From positions 1 through 45,395 of the forward strand of contig WQWL01000014.1 in assembly GCA_009785345.1 (NCBI GenBank): DNA of 45,395 bases, read 5' to 3'. Source of the DNA: Oscillospiraceae bacterium. GTDB taxonomy: Bacteria > Bacillota > Clostridia > Oscillospirales > Oscillospiraceae. Positions 39,799 to 45,395 of the stretch are shown here, piece by piece. The position numbers and the translations under genes are program-made. The number at the start of each line of letters is the position of its first letter. Positions within the stretch are counted from its first letter, which is position 1. Below the pieces are notes generated by a model that did not search any database, was not told the DNA's origin, and saw only the letters and a list, made by a program, of their open reading frames with translations.

Positions 39799-41997
39799 AT
39801 GCTCGTGTATGAAAACATATTAGCAAATGAATTTAATTGTAGGGTTGATCATGTTACAAATGTGATCAATCTTATTGATGAGGGGAACACTATTCCCTTC
39901 ATTGCAAGGTATCGTAAAGAATTACATGGTGCGATGGATGACCAAAAACTTCGTGAATTGGCTGACAGATTGCAGTATTTACGAAATCTTGATAAACGAA
40001 AGCAAGAGGTTCGAGAGTCTATAGAGGCTCAAGGCAAGCTAACTGATGAACTTATAGCTGCAATAGATGCTGCACAAACGCTTGCTGCGGTCGAAGATAT
40101 TTATCGCCCATATAAACAAAAACGTCGTACCAGAGCTACTGTGGCTCGTGAACAGGGTCTTGAACCCCTTGCAGAGTGGTTGTTATCCCAAAGCCTTGAT
40201 GCAGGGTTGCCACTTGATAAAGCTGCTGAATTTATAGATGAAGAAAAAGGCATAGAAGATGCAGAAAGCTGCATAAAAGGCGCATGTGATATCCTTGCAG
40301 AAGATTTTTCAGATGATGCGGCACTTCGGACAAAGTTGCGTCCATTACTACACCGTGAAGCGATTATTAAAACGGAAAAAGTCGGAGAGGGTAATCCGGT
40401 TTATCAGCAATATTATGAATATGAAGAACCGTTACACAAAATTCAACCTCATCGTGTTCTTGCTATCAACCGTGGTGAGAAAGAGGGTGCACTAAAGGTG
40501 ACGCTAAGAGTGCCGGATGATGCTGTACTAAATATTATGGATCAAGAGTTTCTGGAAGAACATGATTCGAATGCAATGGAGTATATTCAACGCGCTATTG
40601 ACGATAGTTGGAGCAGGCTGTTGTATCCGTCAATGGAGCGTGAAATGCGTTCGACTCTTTCCGAAGGCGCTCAGACTCAGGCTATAAAAATGTTTGCAAT
40701 AAACCTCAAACAGTTATTGATGCAACCTCCGGTGCGTGGACAAAATATTCTTGCCGTTGACCCGGCGTATCGTACCGGGTGCAAATGTGCAGTTATTGAT
40801 GCAACAGGTCTTGTACTCGATACAGTAGTTGTATATCCAACGCCTCCAGAATCAAAAATTGCTGAAGCTACAGCTACTCTAACAAGACTTATAAAAACAC
40901 ATAAAGTCACAGTTATTGCAATAGGAAATGGCACTGCATCAAAGGAAACAGAGATTTTTATTGCAGAACTTATAAAGGGCACACCGGGTGTTTCATACAT
41001 GGTTGTTAATGAAGCAGGGGCATCTGTTTACTCTGCATCAAAAATTGCGGCTGATGAATTCCCACAATTTGATGTGTCAATTCGTTCTGCAGTGTCAATT
41101 GCCAGGCGTTTACAAGACCCACTTGCAGAGCTAGTTAAGGTTGATCCGAAATCCATTGGTGTTGGTCAATATCAACATGATATGCCACCGGCTCAATTGA
41201 GTAATACCCTGGATGGCGTCGTTGAAGACTGTGTTAACAACGTTGGAGTTGACCTAAATGTTGCATCTGCTCCACTGCTTGAAAGAGTTGCAGGACTGGG
41301 TCCAGCGATTGCTAAAAATGTTGTGACATATCGCGAGGAAAATGGAGCGTTTCCAGATAGAAAAACGCTGCTAAAAGTGCCGAAGCTTGGTCCAAAGGCA
41401 TATGAACAATGTGCAGGATTTCTACGTATTCCGGATGGAAAAAATGTTTTGGATAATACATCCGTGCATCCAGAATCATATAAGGCTGCGAAAGAGTTAT
41501 TATCGACATTTGGTTTATCACTAAAGGATGTTGGCAAAATGCCACCGCTTAATGAGCTTGTTGAAGAGCGAGGCGAGGAAAGTGTTGCAGAAGCTTGTAA
41601 CTTAGGTGTACTTACTCTAAAGGACGTAGTGGCATCTCTCCAAAAACCGGGTCGTGATCCCCGTGATGAGCTACCACCTCCCCAATTGCGCACAGACGTT
41701 CTCGATATGAAAGATCTTGTACCCGGTATGACGTTAACGGGTACTGTGAGAAACGTTATTGATTTTGGTGCATTTGTAGATATTGGTGTGCATCAAGATG
41801 GTCTGGTGCATATTTCAGAAATAGCAAATCGTTTTATAAGACACCCATCAGAAGTAGTCAAAGTCGGCGATATCGTTAATGTTATAGTTCTTGAGGTAGA
41901 TGTAGAAAGAAAGCGCATTGCTTTAAGTATGAAACAAGCGTCCGCCGGTAATGCAGAAAAGCAAGAGGAGAGTAGCTTGCTTCAAGTGAGTCATTAG
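39799..41997 (+). CDS. tex: Tex family RNA-binding transcription accessory protein
   Basis: A 732-residue Tex protein. The N-terminal helical domain has IPFIARYRKELHGAMDDQKLRELADRL near residues 33-59 and VEDIYRPYKQKRRTRA near 98-113. A YqgF/RuvC-like domain has ILAVDPAYRTGCKCAVID near 315-332. Two HhH units follow (LERVAGLGPAIAKNVVTYR, LKVPKLGPKAYEQCAGFL), then a C-terminal S1 RNA-binding domain (LVPGMTLTGTVRNVIDFGAF and RKRIALSMKQ, about 645-715). Tex associates with RNA polymerase or nucleic acid and affects transcription. GGGGGAA precedes the ATG. A promoter for psuK lies in its last codons. Confidence 0.94.
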   Translation: MLVYENILANEFNCRVDHVTNVINLIDEGNTIPFIARYRKELHGAMDDQKLRELADRLQYLRNLDKRKQEVRESIEAQGKLTDELIAAIDAAQTLAAVEDIYRPYKQKRRTRATVAREQGLEPLAEWLLSQSLDAGLPLDKAAEFIDEEKGIEDAESCIKGACDILAEDFSDDAALRTKLRPLLHREAIIKTEKVGEGNPVYQQYYEYEEPLHKIQPHRVLAINRGEKEGALKVTLRVPDDAVLNIMDQEFLEEHDSNAMEYIQRAIDDSWSRLLYPSMEREMRSTLSEGAQTQAIKMFAINLKQLLMQPPVRGQNILAVDPAYRTGCKCAVIDATGLVLDTVVVYPTPPESKIAEATATLTRLIKTHKVTVIAIGNGTASKETEIFIAELIKGTPGVSYMVVNEAGASVYSASKIAADEFPQFDVSIRSAVSIARRLQDPLAELVKVDPKSIGVGQYQHDMPPAQLSNTLDGVVEDCVNNVGVDLNVASAPLLERVAGLGPAIAKNVVTYREENGAFPDRKTLLKVPKLGPKAYEQCAGFLRIPDGKNVLDNTSVHPESYKAAKELLSTFGLSLKDVGKMPPLNELVEERGEESVAEACNLGVLTLKDVVASLQKPGRDPRDELPPPQLRTDVLDMKDLVPGMTLTGTVRNVIDFGAFVDIGVHQDGLVHISEIANRFIRHPSEVVKVGDIVNVIVLEVDVERKRIALSMKQASAGNAEKQEESSLLQVSH

Positions 41998-42006
41998 CGA
42001 TATAAT
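41977..42006 (+). promoter_or_regulatory. Promoter for psuKG at the end of tex
   Basis: TTGCTT (41977-41982) and a consensus TATAAT (42001-42006), 18 bases apart, straddle the tex stop codon and could drive the two-gene pseudouridine unit independently. Confidence 0.5.
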
Positions 42007-42063
42007 TGTCCATTATGAGCTGCAATAAGCGATTAGTTCACAATAGAAGGAGTGGTCATTATT

Positions 42064-42918
42064 ATGCGAGTTACCGTTATTGGAGCGGCTAACATTGATA
42101 TAAAGGCAAAGAGCAAGGAACAAATAATTCGCGAGGATTCAAATCCGGCTGAGATAAGTTTAAAAGCGGGTGGTGTTGCACGTAATATTGCGGCAATGCT
42201 TGCACGAAACAATGCGATGGTGCATTTAGTAACTGCAGTTGGTAATGATCCGTTTGGGAAAATGCTACAAGAAAGTTGTAAAACTCTTGGTATAAATACA
42301 GACGCTTGGATAATAAAAAAGAATGCAAATACAGGTGTTTATGTGGCTGCACTTGAGGAAAATGGTGAACTGTTTGCGGCATTTAACTCTACATCTATTC
42401 AGGAGTCAATTAGAACAGCGGAAATAATGAAGCATAAGGAGCTAATCATAAGTTCTGATCTCCTTATAGTTGATTTGAATTTATCTGAGAAAATACTAAA
42501 TCTATTAATCGAGTTGCGTGATGGACGTCCCATTATGGTGGATGTGGTTTCTGCAGCTAAAGTGCCACGAATAAAGTCACTTGTTGACAAAATCGATATG
42601 TTAAAGCTTAATCGAGTTGAAGCAGAACATATGACAGGAATAAAGCTTGACACTAAAGAGCGGGTAAAGCAAGCATGTCGCCAAATTGTGAGTCAAGGTG
42701 TGAAACGTGTTTTTATTACATTGGGCATGGCTGGTGTGTGTGCTGCAGATAATCATGATGATATAATTGTGCCTGCTATTCCGATGGCTGTACGAGATGT
42801 GACAGGTGCCGGTGATGCATTTGCTGCAGGTATTGCAATGAATATTAATGAATCATTACTTGCACAAGCTCAAGCTGGTGTAAAGTTTGCCGCAGAGCAT
42901 TTGCGAAGTAAGAATTAG
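42064..42918 (+). CDS. psuK: PfkB-family kinase, probable pseudouridine kinase
   Basis: A 284-residue ribokinase-like enzyme. The first PfkB signature region is in LKAGGVARNIAAMLARNNAMV near residues 34-54, with LGGxxx-type AVGNDPFG following. The second signature, with catalytic Asp and anion hole, is DVTGAGDAFAAGIAM near 246-260. PfkB sequence alone does not fix the substrate, but the gene directly precedes psuG, so phosphorylation of pseudouridine at the 5' position is the best assignment. AAGGAG lies 12 nt before the ATG at 42064; the GTG at 42052 abuts that box. Confidence 0.85.
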   Translation: MRVTVIGAANIDIKAKSKEQIIREDSNPAEISLKAGGVARNIAAMLARNNAMVHLVTAVGNDPFGKMLQESCKTLGINTDAWIIKKNANTGVYVAALEENGELFAAFNSTSIQESIRTAEIMKHKELIISSDLLIVDLNLSEKILNLLIELRDGRPIMVDVVSAAKVPRIKSLVDKIDMLKLNRVEAEHMTGIKLDTKERVKQACRQIVSQGVKRVFITLGMAGVCAADNHDDIIVPAIPMAVRDVTGAGDAFAAGIAMNINESLLAQAQAGVKFAAEHLRSKN

Positions 42919-42937
42919 ACAAGGAATGATTGTGCAA

Positions 42938-43852
42938 ATGAATAAGTATATAGATGTTTTGCCTGAAGTAAAAGCAGCATTGGATTCTAATGCTCCTGTG
43001 GTTGCATTAGAATCTACAATAATATCTCATGGGATGCCCTATCCGCAAAATTTGGAGTGTGCAAAGGATTGCGAGATGATTATTCGTGAAAACGGCGCGA
43101 CTCCTGCAACAGTTGCGGTAATTAACGGGCGCATTAAAATTGGTCTTTCCGATGAACAACTGGAATATTTTGCAACTTCAAATGATATAATAAAATGTTC
43201 CCGTCGCGACCTTCCTTATGTTATTTCGACAGGAAAGAGTGGAGCAGCGACGGTTTCGGCAACAATGATAATGGCATCCCTTGTCGGAATACGCTTTTTT
43301 GCAACCGGGGGTGTGGGTGGTGTGCATAGAGGTGCAGAAGATTCGATGGATATATCTGCCGACCTTACGGAACTGAGCATTACCGATGTTTGTGTAATCT
43401 CAGCAGGTGTAAAAAGTATACTGGACATAGGGCGTACACTTGAATATCTCGAAACTCTCGGTGTGCCTGTCGTAGCATATGGGCAGGACCAATTTCCGGC
43501 ATTCTACACACGAGATAGTGGATTCAATGCTGCATTGCGTCTTGATTCTCCTAATGAAGTTGCTGAAATGATGCGTGCTAAATGGGAGCTTGGTTTATCT
43601 GGCGGTGCTATTATTGGAAACCCTATTCCAGAAGAATACGCGATGCAAAAGGATGAAATCGATTCTGCTATTAGTACAGCTTTACTAAATGCATCAATGT
43701 CGGGAATTAATGGGAAAGAAATAACTCCGTTCTTACTAAGTAGTATTAAGGAGATAACAAAAGGGCATAGTTTAACTGCAAACATTCATTTAGTACAAAA
43801 CAATGCCCGCCTTGCTGCTCAAATTGCTGCGGCATATTTTGCTGATAACTAG
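42938..43852 (+). CDS. psuG: Pseudouridine-5'-phosphate glycosidase
   Basis: A 304-residue PsuG. Family signatures are VVALESTIISHGMPYPQNLE (about 20-39), ATPATVAVINGRIKIGL, FFATGGVGGVHRGAEDSMDISADL (about 128-151) and DICVISAGVKSILDIGRTLEYLE-type text, with a lysine in AGVKSILD that matches the catalytic position. It splits pseudouridine 5'-phosphate to uracil and ribose 5-phosphate. With psuK it forms a pseudouridine salvage unit. The start may be the ATG at 42938, or GTG at 42932, which is better spaced (6 nt) from AAGGA. Confidence 0.93.
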   Translation: MNKYIDVLPEVKAALDSNAPVVALESTIISHGMPYPQNLECAKDCEMIIRENGATPATVAVINGRIKIGLSDEQLEYFATSNDIIKCSRRDLPYVISTGKSGAATVSATMIMASLVGIRFFATGGVGGVHRGAEDSMDISADLTELSITDVCVISAGVKSILDIGRTLEYLETLGVPVVAYGQDQFPAFYTRDSGFNAALRLDSPNEVAEMMRAKWELGLSGGAIIGNPIPEEYAMQKDEIDSAISTALLNASMSGINGKEITPFLLSSIKEITKGHSLTANIHLVQNNARLAAQIAAAYFADN

Positions 43853-43936
43853 TGGTTTTTGCTTAGTTACAAGTCAGACCACGCATACCATCCGCCTCCA
43901 TCAAGCAATATGTCGCAAATTTTTCGCTAGAACGGG

Positions 43937-44010
43937 TCTCATCACCCTAATATGAGATGCGTTCGCCGATAGGCGAATGAGTGGCGAGAGCCACTGGTGC
44001 GAAGCGCCAC
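43937..44010. other. Four consecutive hairpins
   Basis: TCTCAT/ATGAGA (43937-43957), TTCGCC/GGCGAA (43962-43977), GTGGC/GCCAC with loop GAGA (43981-43994) and TGGTGC/GCGCCA with loop GAA (43995-44009) run back to back. GTGGCG at 43981 can also pair with CGCCAC at 44005. It lies in the 375-base gap after psuG, where I otherwise see only AT-rich sequence and the next promoter. Confidence 0.6.
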
Positions 44011-44158
44011 ATTGAAATATCAACGTAGTTACATACGCGAAAAATCCGCGACATACCGCTTGATTACGGCTAACATGGGACTGGCAATTTTGCTTATGAT
44101 TCAAAATAAATTGATAGTAAATTGATTCAAAATTGAAGTAGTAATTTTGTAAGAAATC

Positions 44159-44167
44159 TGGTATAAT
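44159..44167 (+). promoter_or_regulatory. Extended -10 promoter
   Basis: TGGTATAAT is an extended -10 (TGnTATAAT). It stands about 60 bases before the gene at 44228. The -35 region has no good match, as often with this promoter type. Confidence 0.55.
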
Positions 44168-44227
44168 ATACATGAATTTTAAAAGAAATGCATTAGCGCA
44201 AGTTTTCTTCCACGGAGGTGCATTGTG

Positions 44228-44635
44228 ATGAAAATTAAGTTGACAGAAATGGAGTTTAGACGTCTTCTTGATATGGCTTATGTAGGAAATTGGGTTCTAA
44301 ACTCAACACGTGGTACAGATAGATTTACTGAATATGACAATGTAGAGAGTCTTTTATTCTCTCAATGTCCGGAGCATGGAATGGATTCTTTAACAGAGCT
44401 TGTCGATGGTGTGCCTCGTCCCTCCGCAGCTTTTGAGCAAGGTGGAATTCATGAGGCAATTGCTGACTATGAGGATTCTATGTTTTTTGAGATTTTGGCT
44501 GAAGAACTAGCTAGACGTGATATGGATTTTGAACCAATAAGCCCTGAGAATTTTAACGAGCTAACAAACCGCATAGATGAGTATATTGCAGAGTTTGAGC
44601 TTAACGGAATTGACAATATTTCATTGGATACATAA
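44228..44635 (+). CDS. Conserved-looking hypothetical protein
   Basis: A 135-residue acidic protein with no membrane segment or signal peptide. It begins MKIKLTEMEFRRLLDMAYVG, includes a central aromatic/acidic stretch (MDSLTELVDG...IHEAIADYEDSMFFEILAEELARRD) and ends in a helix of acidic residues. It reads as a compact all-helical protein. I do not recognise the family. GGAGGTG stands 7 nt before the ATG at 44228. It has its own promoter and precedes tRNA-Ser. Confidence 0.65.
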   Translation: MKIKLTEMEFRRLLDMAYVGNWVLNSTRGTDRFTEYDNVESLLFSQCPEHGMDSLTELVDGVPRPSAAFEQGGIHEAIADYEDSMFFEILAEELARRDMDFEPISPENFNELTNRIDEYIAEFELNGIDNISLDT

Positions 44636-44754
44636 AATATTTCACTATAAAAGAGATCATACTATTGACTTTCATAAAAAAAAACGCTACAATTACTTCG
44701 TTCCGAAAATAGATTAAGTATAATTAATCTATGTTTTGAAACGAAGTATCATGT

Positions 44755-44846
44755 GGAGATGTACCCAAGTGGCTATAAGGGGCTCCCCTGCTAAGGGAGT
44801 AGGCGTGTTAAAGCGTGCGAGAGTTCGAATCTCTCCATCTCCGCCA
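44755..44846 (+). tRNA. tRNA-Ser (anticodon GCT)
   Basis: The 92-nt class II tRNA has an encoded CCA. Acceptor GGAGATG/CATCTCC, anticodon stem CTCCC/GGGAG with loop CTGCTAA, a long variable arm (TAGGCGTGTTAAAGCGTGC), T-stem GAGAG/CTCTC with TTCGAAT. Anticodon GCT reads AGC/AGU serine codons. GAACAAATA (44851) and TATTTGTTC (44890) follow as a widely spaced inverted pair. Confidence 0.93.
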
Positions 44847-44921
44847 ACTGGAACAAATACGAACCCCGTAATCATCGGAGATGTCATCATATTTGTTCAT
44901 AAACTTTAACCTCGCAAACGA

Positions 44922-44954
44922 CAAAAGGGGGTCACGAAACGTGACCCCCTTTTG
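44922..44954. terminator. 15-bp hairpin after tRNA-Ser
   Basis: CAAAAGGGGGTCACG (44922-44936) and CGTGACCCCCTTTTG (44940-44954) form a perfect stem with an AAA loop. The GC-rich top and T-rich foot suit a bidirectional intrinsic terminator between tRNA-Ser and the minus-strand genes. Confidence 0.7.
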
Positions 44955-44963
44955 TTGATAAAA

Positions 44964-44982
44964 CCGTCACGTTTCGTGACGG
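44964..44982 (-). terminator. Terminator of the small minus-strand gene
   Basis: CCGTCACG/CGTGACGG with a TTT loop. Read on the minus strand it follows the stop codon at 44996 by 13 bases and is followed by TTTTATC. Its core is the reverse complement of the core of the neighbouring hairpin. Confidence 0.6.
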
Positions 44983-44995
44983 AATTGTTATATTA

Positions 44996-45154
44996 TTATT
45001 TAATTTTTTGCTCCTGTTCTTTTTTCCTTTCCTCAAATTCTTGCTTGCCCTCATCCGAATCAAAAAACTTCTGAATCTCTGGAAGTATTCGCCGAGCAAG
45101 TTGTTCTAGTGGTTCATTTGGAATTAGGAACTCATTGTGTTTTTTATTTGCCAT
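44996..45154 (-). CDS. Small acidic/basic helical protein, 52 residues
   Basis: A short gene with a good ribosome binding site (GGAGG 11 nt before the ATG at 45154). The protein begins MANKKHNEFLIPNEPLEQLA, continues RRILPEIQKFFDSDEGKQEF and ends EERKKEQEQKIK. The LARxxLPEIQKFFxSxEG pattern recalls small proteins found beside site-specific recombinase genes in clostridial mobile elements; this is from memory and not certain. It is followed by its own terminator. Together with the upstream partial gene it may mark the end of an element next to tRNA-Ser. Confidence 0.6.
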   Translation of the reverse strand: MANKKHNEFLIPNEPLEQLARRILPEIQKFFDSDEGKQEFEERKKEQEQKIK

Positions 45155-45214
45155 TGCTGAATAGACCTCCGTGATAATGAATTGATATTAAGTTGTAATT
45201 GGACGGTTCTAAGA

Positions 45215-45395
45215 TTATCTCCCTCCTCTTTCGTGGTAATTTCTTGATTGGGATTTTTGCTTTGCACGAAGTGACTGTGCAGCTTCACGACGTATATCTT
45301 CCGGTATTGCGTCATATATTGATTTAAGTTTGTCGAAGTTACTTCGCATTTGCATTGCATCTAATCTTTCGTTAATTCCCACCTTGCTTGCTTCA
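45215..45395 (-). CDS. C-terminal part of an unidentified gene, cut by window edge
   Basis: A frame open from the window edge to TAA at 45215 gives about 60 residues, including INERLDAMQMRSNFDKLKSI, YDAIPEDIRREAAQSLRAKQ and a polar end KSQSRNYHERGGR. It reads as helical and basic. Its stop is 60 bases before the start of the 52-residue gene, on the same strand, so they probably share an mRNA. I do not recognise a family. The overlapping 78-codon frame with an ATG at 45360 lacks a binding site and looks like a shadow. Confidence 0.5.
   Translation of the reverse strand, partial: EASKVGINERLDAMQMRSNFDKLKSIYDAIPEDIRREAAQSLRAKQKSQSRNYHERGGR

Noticed and set aside
41193-41693. A 166-codon minus-strand ORF within tex
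   Set aside because: Serine-rich shadow of a strongly supported gene, with no binding site and no family resemblance.
45124-45360. A 78-codon minus-strand ORF (MQCKCEVTST...)
   Set aside because: It overlaps both the partial gene and the 52-residue gene, in another frame, without a binding site.
1-45395. CRISPR array
   Set aside because: No regularly spaced short direct repeats with unique spacers were seen; repeats present are dispersed palindromes.

Overview
The window looks like a chromosomal segment of an anaerobic Clostridia-type Firmicute. The base composition is AT-rich. Ribosome binding sites are strong AGGAGG types, with some TTG/GTG starts. The gene content fits anaerobic life: rubrerythrin, a PPi-type phosphofructokinase, a hydrogenase-like iron-sulfur protein, a DUF4364 regulator and a QueG-like ferredoxin-domain protein. 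I cannot name the genus.

Layout. 1-3886: a repeat-bearing edge, a possible 36-residue ORF, then a MoxR ATPase / DUF58 / multi-membrane DUF4129-like operon. 3908-9156: radC, a Crp/Fnr regulator divergent from a nitrate/sulfonate/taurine-type ABC importer (lipoprotein, permease, ATPase), and a ThuA-like protein. 9327-12289: an AAA ATPase with a C-terminal nuclease-like ExK signature, next to a single-chain HTH plus HipA-like kinase whose promoter spacer is a perfect 18-bp palindrome. 12461-17236: a zinc-ribbon / Gln-Pro-rich membrane protein, YigZ, an mgtE magnesium transporter behind a long leader with a well-initiated upstream ORF, DUF2461 and DUF1294. 17304-21673: an apparently leaderless response regulator, a histidine kinase lacking its membrane segments, and an FtsX-type ABC transporter preceded by helically phased GTCAC boxes.

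22006-31963: a QueG-like protein; rubrerythrin and PPi-phosphofructokinase, with class II aldolase divergent from them; glutamate dehydrogenase; two tandem DUF3048 proteins; DUF4364; the broken 3' end of a probable cytosine-C5 DNA methyltransferase; tRNA-Val; and small hypothetical genes. 32306-39472: two back-to-back units that together could take monoacylglycerol to dihydroxyacetone phosphate. One is lipase plus glpK on the plus strand. The other is a four-gene minus-strand operon of hydrogenase-like FeS protein, GlpA-like dehydrogenase, FAD/NAD oxidoreductase and DUF1667. 39799-45395: tex, psuK-psuG (pseudouridine salvage), a hypothetical gene, tRNA-Ser(GCU), and two small minus-strand genes at the right edge that may be the end of an integrated element.

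The intergenic spaces are full of repeats: (i) a dispersed family of palindromic modules bounded by CGTCAT/ATGACG, at least seven loci; (ii) an element with a GGACAAAT/ATTTGTCC palindrome, two copies; (iii) telomere-like TTAGGGG/CCCCTAA tracts at three sites; (iv) clusters of three or four consecutive hairpins near 36.8 kb and 43.95 kb. I saw no CRISPR array, rRNA, transposase or replication origin.

Gene functions are read from motifs and family memory only. Promoters, operators and hairpins were read by eye.
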